Source: Deltaproteobacteria bacterium GWA2_55_10
Lineage (GTDB): Bacteria > Desulfobacterota > GWC2-55-46
Direction of reading: 5' to 3'
Length of the DNA: 5,044 bases
Assembly (NCBI GenBank): GCA_001797415.1
Contig: MGPL01000015.1
Span: 1-5,044 of the forward strand
Part shown: positions 1-5,044 of the stretch, piece by piece
How positions within the stretch are numbered: position 1 is the stretch's first letter
How the letters are laid out: each line of letters begins with the position of its first letter
The notes under the pieces: generated by a model
What the model was told of the DNA's origin: nothing
Databases searched by the model: none
What the model saw: only the letters and a program-made list of their open reading frames with translations
Position numbers and translations under genes: made by a program

Positions 1-1006
1 TGCCGTAGAACGACTTCATCCTGCCGATGGATTGCGGCCTGTCATAATCGAGGCTGTACTTGCCGCCCTCTTTCCTTATCCTCGGCTTTGGCAGGAAGGG
101 TTCGAGCTTTTTGCCCACGCCCACAGGGCCGCTTCCGGGGCCGCCGCCGCCGTGCGGGGTCGAGAAGGTCTTGTGCAGATTGAGCTGGACGACATCCACG
201 CCCATCTCGCCAAGCTTGGTGAGGCCCATAAGCGCGTTCATGTTCGCGCCGTCGCAGTATAAAAAGCCGCCCTTCTTATGGACGAGCTCGGCAATCTCTC
301 TTATGTTCTTCTCGAAGAGGCCTATTGTGTTCGGGTTTGTGAGCATGAGGCCAGCCGTGTCCTCATCCATCACGGCGGCAACGGTCTCGACGGAAAGAGC
401 GTCCTTGCCTTCTGTTTTGATGGGCACGACCTTGAACCCAGCGAGGTGAGAGCTTGCCGGGTTTGTGCCGTGTGCAGTGTCGGGAATAATTATTTTGGTA
501 CGGGGTTTCCCAATCGATTTGTAGTACGCGGCTATCATCAGGAGGCCGCATAGCTCGCCGTGCGCGCCCGCTGAAGGCTGGAGTGTGATCGCGTCCATGC
601 CGGTTATCTCGGCAAGATAGGCTTCGAGGGAATGCATCAGCTCAAGCGCGCCCTGCGTAAGCTCCTCTGGCTGGTACGGATGTATGAGAGAGAGGCCCGG
701 AAGGCGGGCCGCCCACTCGTTTATTCTGGGGTTGTACTTCATGGTGCAGGAGCCGAGCGGATAGAAGCCCGAGTCCACGCCGAAGTTCCACTGCGAGAGC
801 CTGGTGTAGTGACGCACGGTGTCTATCTCGGCAACATCAGGAAAGCCGTCGAGGTCGTCCCTCAGGAGCTTTTTGGGGATGACCTTTGCGGGGTCTGCCT
901 CAGGCACATCGGATGAGGGAGGCTCTATGCCGATGCGCCCCTTTGAGGACTTCTCAAATATGACGGGCTCCTCAAGGAGGAGCCCCTTTATGCCGTTAGC
1001 TTCCAT
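1..1006 (-). CDS. gcvPB: Glycine dehydrogenase (decarboxylating) subunit 2, P-protein beta subunit; C-terminus cut off by the window edge
   Basis: This is the PLP-binding half of the split glycine decarboxylase (P-protein). With GcvPA it decarboxylates glycine and loads the aminomethyl group onto lipoyl-GcvH in the cytoplasm. Translating the minus strand from the ATG at 1004-1006 gives 335 uninterrupted codons to the left edge. The family is usually around 480-500 aa, so roughly the last third is missing. Motifs seen include GSCTMKYNP (85-93), the HPYQPEE region (109-115), QPSAGAHGE (143-151), DTAHGTNPASS (176-186), the TNPNT strand (223-227), and NLHKTFSTPHGGGGPG (276-291). Lys279 in NLHKT is the expected Schiff-base lysine. 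The start is preceded by a weak GGAACGG ribosome-binding-like sequence about 8 nt upstream. The gene lies 103 bp after the gcvPA stop, the widest gap in the operon, and that gap contains two palindromes. Family identity is near certain; the exact start is likely but not proven. Confidence 0.96.
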   Translation of the reverse strand, partial: MEANGIKGLLLEEPVIFEKSSKGRIGIEPPSSDVPEADPAKVIPKKLLRDDLDGFPDVAEIDTVRHYTRLSQWNFGVDSGFYPLGSCTMKYNPRINEWAARLPGLSLIHPYQPEELTQGALELMHSLEAYLAEITGMDAITLQPSAGAHGELCGLLMIAAYYKSIGKPRTKIIIPDTAHGTNPASSHLAGFKVVPIKTEGKDALSVETVAAVMDEDTAGLMLTNPNTIGLFEKNIREIAELVHKKGGFLYCDGANMNALMGLTKLGEMGVDVVQLNLHKTFSTPHGGGGPGSGPVGVGKKLEPFLPKPRIRKEGGKYSLDYDRPQSIGRMKSFYG

Positions 1007-1051
1007 TTTGAATACCGTTCCGTTTAAGAAAGACTTAAGAGAGGATTCTTT

Positions 1052-1080
1052 GCGGGTTCAGGTTGAAAACCTGAACCCGC
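1052..1080. repeat. Perfect 13-bp inverted repeat with 3-nt loop between gcvPA and gcvPB
   Basis: The left arm at 1052-1064 (GCGGGTTCAGGTT) is exactly complementary to the right arm at 1068-1080, with only GAA between them. In the operon mRNA this would form a very stable hairpin 46 nt upstream of the gcvPB start codon. No T-run follows it on either strand, so it does not look like a rho-independent terminator. It resembles the REP- or MITE-like GGGTTC...GAACCC palindromes common between genes of environmental bacteria. A role in mRNA processing or in lowering gcvPB expression relative to gcvPA is possible but is inference. Confidence 0.8.
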
Positions 1081-1091
1081 CGTAGAGAATT

Positions 1092-1112
1092 GGTGCGAGT
1101 CAGCGCACCCTA
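1092..1112. repeat. Short GGTGCG/CGCACC palindrome overlapping the gcvPA stop codon; likely dispersed-repeat fragment
   Basis: GGTGCG at 1092-1097 pairs with CGCACC at 1104-1109 around a 6-nt loop. The following CTA at 1110-1112 is the complement of the gcvPA TAG stop. Read on the minus strand the block is TAGGGTGCGC followed by CGCACC. From memory this matches a widespread intergenic palindrome type (TAGGGTGCG...CGCACC) in proteobacterial and environmental genomes. The inverted repeat is seen directly; the assignment to a dispersed family is from recall and needs a genome-wide search. Confidence 0.55.
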
Positions 1113-2453
1113 CGCCCCTTTTATCGCCTCTGCAAGTGCGTCCATCTCCGCCTTTGAGTTCATCTCTGTGGCGGTCACGAGGATATGGCGGTCGAGGGCA
1201 GGGTAGAACCTCTTGAGGCCGAGGCCTCCGATAATTTTCTTCCCCAGTAAATTATTAAGTACCTGTCCGGGGTCTTTATTTACCTTTATCGTAAATTCAT
1301 TGAAGGTAGGCGCGCTGAATGCCAGTTGCGCGCCCGCCTCAGAAAGCTTCTTTTTCAAATATTCGGCCTTTGAGAGGTTGAGGCTGGCTAACTTCTTAAG
1401 GCCCTGCGAGCCGAGCCCCACCATGTGGACCGCGGCAGCCAGGGCGCAAAGGCCGTGGTTGGTGCATATATTGGAAGTCGCCCGTTCCCTTCTTATGTGC
1501 TGCTCCCTTGTGGCGAATGTAAGGCAGAATGCCCTCTTGCCGTCCCTGTCCACTGTCTGGCCGATGAGGCGGCCCGGCATCTGCCGGATGAACTCGTCCT
1601 TTGTTGCCATGAAGCCGAGATACGGCCCGCCATAGCTCAAAGGGTTTCCGAATGACTGGTTCTCGCCAACGACAATGTCGCAGCCGGTCTCGCCCGGCGG
1701 CTTCAATAATCCCAATGAGATCGCCTCGTTCACTACGATGACGAGGAGCGCCTTTTTCCGGTGTACGACTTCGGCAACGGCCTGGACGTCCTCGAGGCAG
1801 CCGAAGAAGTTCGGGTGCTGGACGATGACGCAGGCGGTCGAGTCACTTATGGCGGCCTCTACGGCCCCGGGCAGCGTCACTCCGGTCTCGGTGCAGTACA
1901 TTACCTCTGAGAGCTGGTCGCCTGTGCCTACGAGGTAGGTCTTCACCGTCTCTCTGTACTCTGGATGGAGCGCGCTCGATAGGACGATGCCCTGTTTGCC
2001 TGTAATCCTCCTTGCCATGAGGGCGGCCTCCGCAACCGCGGTAGCGCCGTCATAGAGCGAGGCATTGGCAACGTCCATGCCTGTGAGCTGGCAGACAAGG
2101 GTCTGGTATTCGAATATGGCCTGCAGAGTGCCCTGGGATAGCTCGGGCTGGTAAGGCGTATAGGAGGTAAAGAACTCGGAGCGGGAGATTACGCTGTCTA
2201 CTATTGCAGGTATGTAATGGTTGTACGCGCCCGCGCCGAGAAAGCTCGAATAGTCCTGTACCGTCGTGTTCCTTGAACCAAGCTCGCGGAGATGGGCCGC
2301 AAGCTCCTGCTCGGAGAGCCCTGCAGGCAGGTCAAGGGCTTTGGTAAGTCTCAAAGAGGCAGGCAGCTGGGAGAGTACCTCCTCTACCTTTGAAGCGCCG
2401 AGAGCCTTGAGTATCTTCTGTATATCCTGTTCGGTATGGGGGATGTAGGGCAC
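1110..2453 (-). CDS. gcvPA: Glycine dehydrogenase (decarboxylating) subunit 1, P-protein alpha subunit
   Basis: This is the N-terminal-half equivalent of the P-protein. It pairs with GcvPB to form the decarboxylase and helps shape the active site, but lacks the PLP lysine. The product is 447 aa, the normal length for the family. Recognisable segments are the N-terminal MPYIPHTEQDIQ, the FLGAGAYNHYIP motif (71-82), SEFFTSYTPYQPE (92-104), the ASLYDGATA loop (131-139), VVGENQSFGNPLSYGGPYLG (261-280), and the C-terminal REQHIRRERATSNICTNH signature (316-333). The start is GTG (2451-2453), only 6 nt after the gcvH stop. The nearest purine-rich ribosome binding sequence, GAGGAAGAG, lies inside the last codons of gcvH. 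That spacing is rather long, so translational coupling with gcvH is likely. The C-terminus ends IKGA, and the TAG stop falls at the edge of a palindromic repeat-like sequence, so the last residue or two may have been altered by its insertion. Confidence 0.97.
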   Translation of the reverse strand: MPYIPHTEQDIQKILKALGASKVEEVLSQLPASLRLTKALDLPAGLSEQELAAHLRELGSRNTTVQDYSSFLGAGAYNHYIPAIVDSVISRSEFFTSYTPYQPELSQGTLQAIFEYQTLVCQLTGMDVANASLYDGATAVAEAALMARRITGKQGIVLSSALHPEYRETVKTYLVGTGDQLSEVMYCTETGVTLPGAVEAAISDSTACVIVQHPNFFGCLEDVQAVAEVVHRKKALLVIVVNEAISLGLLKPPGETGCDIVVGENQSFGNPLSYGGPYLGFMATKDEFIRQMPGRLIGQTVDRDGKRAFCLTFATREQHIRRERATSNICTNHGLCALAAAVHMVGLGSQGLKKLASLNLSKAEYLKKKLSEAGAQLAFSAPTFNEFTIKVNKDPGQVLNNLLGKKIIGGLGLKRFYPALDRHILVTATEMNSKAEMDALAEAIKGA

Positions 2454-2459
2454 AGCTTC

Positions 2460-2846
2460 TTATTTCTCTTCCTCGATGAACTTCTGGTATTCGTCAGCCG
2501 TAAGAAGGTCGTCGAGTTCGCTGTTGCTGGCTATCTCCACTTTTATCATCCATGCGTCGCCGTAAGGGTCTTCGTTTATTGCCTCAGGGCTGTCGATGAT
2601 GGCGTCGTTCACCTCTGTTACGCTTCCGCTCACGGGAGAGTAGAGGTCGGAAACAGCCTTTACCGACTCGACCACGCCGAAGGGCTCGTGCTTGGTAACG
2701 GCCGCGCCTTCCTGGGGCAGCTCGACATAGACGACGTCGCCGAGGGAGTCCTGGGCGTAGTCCGTTATGCCTACCGTGACGGTCTTTCCTTCGACCCTAA
2801 CCCATTCGTGCTCCTTGGTATACTTAAGGTCCTTCGGGAAATCCAT
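2460..2846 (-). CDS. gcvH: Glycine cleavage system H protein (lipoyl carrier)
   Basis: GcvH is the small lipoylated shuttle protein. Its lipoyl arm accepts the aminomethyl group from the P-protein, presents it to GcvT, and is then reoxidised by the L-protein. The product is 128 aa, the usual size for the family. It starts MDFPKDLKYTKEHEW and has the VGITDYAQDSLGDVVYVELP core (25-44). The lipoylation motif is GVVESVKAVSDLYSPVSG (57-74), with Lys63 as the expected lipoyl-lysine and Glu60 at the conserved position before it. INEDPYGDAWMIK near the C-terminus is also typical. The ATG at 2844-2846 is fixed by a strong AAAGGAG Shine-Dalgarno sequence 9 nt upstream. It is the second gene of the operon, 36 nt after gcvT and 6 nt before gcvPA. 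The lipoate attachment enzymes are not encoded here. Confidence 0.98.
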   Translation of the reverse strand: MDFPKDLKYTKEHEWVRVEGKTVTVGITDYAQDSLGDVVYVELPQEGAAVTKHEPFGVVESVKAVSDLYSPVSGSVTEVNDAIIDSPEAINEDPYGDAWMIKVEIASNSELDDLLTADEYQKFIEEEK

Positions 2847-2855
2847 ATTGTAGTT

Positions 2856-2862
2856 CTCCTTT
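2856..2862 (-). promoter_or_regulatory. Strong Shine-Dalgarno sequence of gcvH
   Basis: On the minus strand AAAGGAG lies 9 nt before the gcvH ATG. It is the best ribosome binding site in the operon, fitting a carrier protein that is needed in molar excess over the P- and T-proteins. The excess requirement is inference from the system's biochemistry. Confidence 0.75.
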
Positions 2863-2882
2863 CAAGCTTTAAATAAAGATGA

Positions 2883-3977
2883 TTACTTCTTATAGAACGG
2901 CAGGGGCACTACTTCTGCCTTTGCGGCGCGCCCCCGTATGACCACTTCAACGGTAGAGCCTGCTGCCTTGAATTCCGGTTTGACAAAGGCAGTCGCGATA
3001 CCGACTTCGAGAGAGGGGGACATTGTCCCGCTTGCGACCTGGCCGATAGTCTTCCCGCCAGATTGTACCTCATAGCCCTGCCTGGGTATGCCTGCATCAA
3101 GCATCTTGAGCCCGACAAGCGCCTTTGAAGTGCCTTCCCTTGACTGCTTCTCAAGGACTTCCTTACCCGGAAAATCCTTTGAAAACCTTACATATTTTCC
3201 AAGCCCGGCCTCTATGGGCGTTATGTCGTCAGCGAGTTCATGGCCGTAGAGAGGATATCCCATCTCAAGCCTCAGCGTGTCCCTTGCGCCAAGCCCAGCC
3301 GGGCGGATGCCGTGCGGCATGCCGGAGTCTGTGAGGGCCTTCCAGAGGGCAGGGGCGTCTGCGGGGTCGAGGTATATCTCGAAGCCGTCCTCGCCCGTGT
3401 AGCCTGTCCTTGATACGATTGCCTCTATCTCTCCGGCCAGAAGGCCTAAATGGAAGTGGAAATGGCGTATATCAGCCGGGTCGACATCCAGAAGAGGCCT
3501 CAGGGCGTCTATTGCCTTCGGTCCCTGGACCGCTATCTGGGCATAAGAGGCACTCAGGTCCTCTATGGAGACATCAGGGAACTTCTCCTTTGCCTGGACC
3601 TGCTGCATCCAGTCAAAGACCTTATCCTTATTCGACGCGTTAACTACAAAAAGGTAGCGGTCGATATTGAACTTGTAGACGATTGTGTCGTCGACGACCC
3701 CGCCGTCCTCCCTGCAAAGGAGCGTATACTGGCACTGTCCGTCGGCTATGCGCTCGATATCGTTTGTCATTATGAACTGGACGAAATCGATAGCGCTGTC
3801 TCCGGAGATCTCGATCTCGCCCATGTGGCTTACATCGAAAAGGCCGCAGGCACTGCGGACTGCCTTGTGTTCATCTATAACGCCGGAGTACTGCACAGGC
3901 ATCTCCCAACCTGCAAAGGGGACCATCCTGGCTCCGAGCGATACGTGTATGTCATATAGGGGGGTTCTTTTAAGCAC
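2883..3977 (-). CDS. gcvT: Aminomethyltransferase, glycine cleavage system T protein
   Basis: GcvT takes the aminomethyl group from lipoyl-GcvH, transfers the carbon to tetrahydrofolate to give 5,10-methylene-THF, and releases ammonia. From the GTG at 3975-3977 the product is 364 aa, the same length as the E. coli protein. It begins MLKRTPLYDIHVSLGARMVPFAGWEMPVQY as the family does. Further motifs are LFDVSHMGEI (47-56), DGGVVDDTIVY (91-101), which contains the folate-site aspartate region (D96/D97), AVQGP (149-153), SRTGYTGEDGFEIY (189-202), LGARDTLRLEMGYPLYGHEL (229-248), and the C-terminal glycine-cleavage T barrel ending PLPFYKK. The frame stays open upstream to 4136. Those 53 extra codons do not look like T-protein and lie partly above the probable promoter, so I reject the longer start. 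No convincing Shine-Dalgarno precedes the GTG, which is unusual for the first gene of an operon. Identity is near certain and the start is probable. Confidence 0.96.
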   Translation of the reverse strand: MLKRTPLYDIHVSLGARMVPFAGWEMPVQYSGVIDEHKAVRSACGLFDVSHMGEIEISGDSAIDFVQFIMTNDIERIADGQCQYTLLCREDGGVVDDTIVYKFNIDRYLFVVNASNKDKVFDWMQQVQAKEKFPDVSIEDLSASYAQIAVQGPKAIDALRPLLDVDPADIRHFHFHLGLLAGEIEAIVSRTGYTGEDGFEIYLDPADAPALWKALTDSGMPHGIRPAGLGARDTLRLEMGYPLYGHELADDITPIEAGLGKYVRFSKDFPGKEVLEKQSREGTSKALVGLKMLDAGIPRQGYEVQSGGKTIGQVASGTMSPSLEVGIATAFVKPEFKAAGSTVEVVIRGRAAKAEVVPLPFYKK

Positions 3978-4014
3978 TAAGAAATAATGGAAAAACTCGC
4001 AAGATTCTCTGAAT

Positions 4015-4025
4015 TTTCGTCGAAA
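4015..4025. promoter_or_regulatory. Short palindrome in the gcv leader, possible operator
   Basis: TTTCG-T-CGAAA is a perfect 5-bp inverted repeat around a single base. It lies just downstream of the predicted transcription start of the gcv operon. That position would suit a repressor site, but the motif is short and A/T-rich, and it matches no operator I recognise. Confidence 0.2.
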
Positions 4026-4042
4026 TCCTTCAGGCAATTTGA

Positions 4043-4070
4043 ATATTACCAAACGGTCTAAAAATGTCAA
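4043..4070 (-). promoter_or_regulatory. Probable sigma70-type promoter of the gcvTHPAPB operon
   Basis: On the minus strand a perfect TTGACA (-35, at 4065-4070) is followed after a 16-nt spacer by TAATAT (-10, at 4043-4048, four of six consensus bases). The surroundings are AT-rich. Transcription would begin near 4036, giving a leader of about 58 nt before the gcvT GTG. That leader is too short for a tandem glycine riboswitch. The position also argues against the longer gcvT reading frame. Confidence 0.55.
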
Positions 4071-4156
4071 AGAAAAAATCAGAAAAATTCTGGAATCTTC
4101 GCACTCCGCTCCCCGGCGGCCTTTCTCTGATATCATAGAACCTGTCGTGAACCTTC

Positions 4157-4163
4157 AAGAGGA
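4157..4163 (+). promoter_or_regulatory. Ribosome binding site that decides the TTG start of the kinase gene
   Basis: AAGAGGA lies 8 nt before the TTG at 4172. An in-frame TGA at 4148-4150 excludes any start further upstream. The in-frame ATG at 4193 has only a weak purine run (GAAAGAGAAA) before it, so TTG is the better start. Confidence 0.6.
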
Positions 4164-4171
4164 TTGGGAAC

Positions 4172-5011
4172 TTGGAGCTCGAAAGAGAAATAATGAAGGC
4201 AATACTTTCAAGCCAAGCCAGGAGCATAATGATCGTCGGAGGGGCTGATACAGGCAAGACCAGTCTGATAGAGGCCTTGGCAGACCTCCTCTCCCGCGAT
4301 AGCAGGATGGGCATACTTGACCTAGACATGGGACAGTCGCACATAGGGCCGCCGACGACGCTGGGCTGGGGGGTCGTAAGCAAAGGCTTTAAGGGATGGG
4401 AGAGGATAAAGACGGCAGGGCTCTATTTCACCGGGGCCACGAGCCCGCCCGGAAACCTACTGCCGTCGCTCGCCGGCGCAAGGCTGCTCCTGGACAGGGC
4501 ATTGCAGAGGTGCGACAAGGTCGTTATAGACACGACCGGCCTCATTTCAGAGCCTCTGGGCAGGGTATATAAGCAGTACAAGATAGACCTGCTCTCGCCG
4601 GATATTGTCATAGGCATCGAGAGGACGGATGAGCTCGGCCATATACTCGACGCCTACAGGTATCAGAGGCGGCCAAAGGTCTTCAGGGTCCCTGTCTCCC
4701 AACTGGCCATCCAAAAGACCATTATCAGGAGGACCGATTGGAGGGCGCAAAAGTACAGGGAATACTTCGAGGATGTCAAAGAATTAAGGATAGATAGCAG
4801 CTCAGTGGGCCTGAGGTTCACGAGAGACATCGAGGAATATGGGCTCGAAGGCAGGCTCGTATCGTTCAGGGATAATGTGCAGAGGGACCTGGCATTGGGC
4901 TATATAACGGATACCGGCCTCGTGAAAGGCAGGATCTCTGTGCGTACGCCCCTTAAAAAGGGGGCGGCTTATACGACGGTCATTATAGGAAGGGCGAAGG
5001 TGGAATTTTAG
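4172..5011 (+). CDS. Clp1/Grc3-type polynucleotide 5'-hydroxyl kinase family P-loop protein (bacterial 'Clp1/GlmU family')
   Basis: Relatives in eukaryotes and archaea (Clp1, Grc3/Nol9) are ATP/GTP-dependent RNA 5'-kinases acting in tRNA and rRNA processing; the bacterial substrate is not known. The 279-aa product has a Walker A loop GGADTGKTS (23-31), a DLDMGQ motif (50-55), and a LYFTGATSPPGN segment (84-95) like the Clp1 'clasp' region. It also has a Walker B-like KVVIDTTGLI (116-125) and an arginine-rich lid-like segment RRTDWRAQKYREYF (186-199). The C-terminal beta-rich part (about 224-279, LEGRLVSF ... VRTP ... IIGRAKVEF) resembles the Clp1 C-terminal domain. The N-terminal beta domain of eukaryotic Clp1 is absent, since the P-loop begins at residue 23. 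The start is TTG with a good ribosome binding site; ATG at 4193 (residue 8) is the alternative. It is divergent from the gcv operon with no obvious functional link. The TAG stop coincides with a repeat-like sequence. Family assignment is confident; activity and role are inference. Confidence 0.85.
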   Translation: MELEREIMKAILSSQARSIMIVGGADTGKTSLIEALADLLSRDSRMGILDLDMGQSHIGPPTTLGWGVVSKGFKGWERIKTAGLYFTGATSPPGNLLPSLAGARLLLDRALQRCDKVVIDTTGLISEPLGRVYKQYKIDLLSPDIVIGIERTDELGHILDAYRYQRRPKVFRVPVSQLAIQKTIIRRTDWRAQKYREYFEDVKELRIDSSSVGLRFTRDIEEYGLEGRLVSFRDNVQRDLALGYITDTGLVKGRISVRTPLKKGAAYTTVIIGRAKVEF

Positions 5012-5044
5012 CAGGCTGCTGAAAAAGGCCCATCTGCTTGTCAA
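5010..5044. repeat. Repeat-like sequence starting at the kinase stop codon, continuing off the right edge
   Basis: AGCAG-G-CTGCT (5010-5020) is an 11-nt palindrome that runs straight into GAAAAAGGCC. From memory, TAGCAGGCTGCTGAAAAAG and its reverse complement (CTTTTTCAGCAGCCTGCTA) occur frequently just outside genes in environmental bacterial genomes and mark the end of a dispersed element. Only about 35 bp are visible, so neither its extent nor any encoded protein can be judged. The palindrome is seen directly; the repeat-family claim is recall. Confidence 0.45.

Noticed and set aside
1052..1080. Rho-independent terminator between gcvPA and gcvPB
   Set aside because: The hairpin is strong but no T-run follows on either strand, and termination here would separate the two obligate halves of the P-protein.
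3450..3959. A long plus-strand reading frame of 169 codons opposite gcvT
   Set aside because: It is antisense to a strongly conserved gene, has no recognisable domain, and is explained by the codon bias of gcvT on the other strand.
3978..4040. Glycine riboswitch upstream of gcvT
   Set aside because: The predicted leader is only about 58 nt, too short for the usual glycine aptamer, and no aptamer-like conserved helices are visible.
3978..4136. A 53-codon N-terminal extension of gcvT, open to an ATG at 4136
   Set aside because: The extra residues do not resemble T-protein, the family start aligns with the GTG at 3977, and a probable promoter lies inside the extension.
4131..4136. TATCAT as a -10 element for the kinase gene
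   Set aside because: Five of six bases match the consensus, but no acceptable -35 element sits at 16-18 nt upstream, so the promoter is not supported.
4039..4248. A plus-strand 69-codon reading frame starting in the divergent gap and overlapping the kinase start
   Set aside because: No recognisable protein features or ribosome binding site. It overlaps the well-supported kinase gene in another frame, and its lysine-rich start simply reflects A-rich promoter DNA.

Overview
The window carries a bacterial glycine cleavage operon on the minus strand (about 1-3977) and one divergent plus-strand gene, a small Clp1/Grc3-type P-loop polynucleotide kinase homologue (4172-5011). No rRNA, tRNA, CRISPR array, transposase or intact mobile element is visible. 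The organism is a bacterium of moderately high G+C. It has the split (two-subunit) form of glycine decarboxylase and a bacterial 'Clp1/GlmU family' protein. Together these suggest an uncultured Deltaproteobacteria-, Nitrospirota- or related lineage, but this is a guess from family distribution and cannot be settled from the window.

Layout, in the direction of minus-strand transcription: a sigma70-like promoter (4043-4070); gcvT (aminomethyltransferase, GTG start at 3977, 364 aa); a 36-bp gap with a strong ribosome binding site; gcvH (lipoyl carrier, 128 aa); a 6-bp gap; gcvPA (P-protein subunit 1, GTG start, 447 aa); a 103-bp gap holding two palindromes; and gcvPB (P-protein subunit 2 with the PLP lysine), which runs off the left edge after 335 codons. 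GcvPA and GcvPB decarboxylate glycine and pass the aminomethyl group to the lipoyl arm of GcvH. GcvT transfers the one-carbon unit to tetrahydrofolate and releases ammonia. The L-protein (dihydrolipoamide dehydrogenase) and the lipoylation enzymes are not in the window.

The 194 bp between gcvT and the kinase gene is a divergent regulatory region. The kinase gene uses a TTG start behind a good Shine-Dalgarno sequence. Its stop codon coincides with the edge of a sequence that looks like a dispersed repeat and continues past the right end.

The operon itself is ordinary. The points most worth a second look are the bacterial Clp1-like kinase, whose substrate is unknown, and the palindromic, repeat-like sequences that abut or supply stop codons of two genes. 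I see no convincing evidence of a new multi-gene system.
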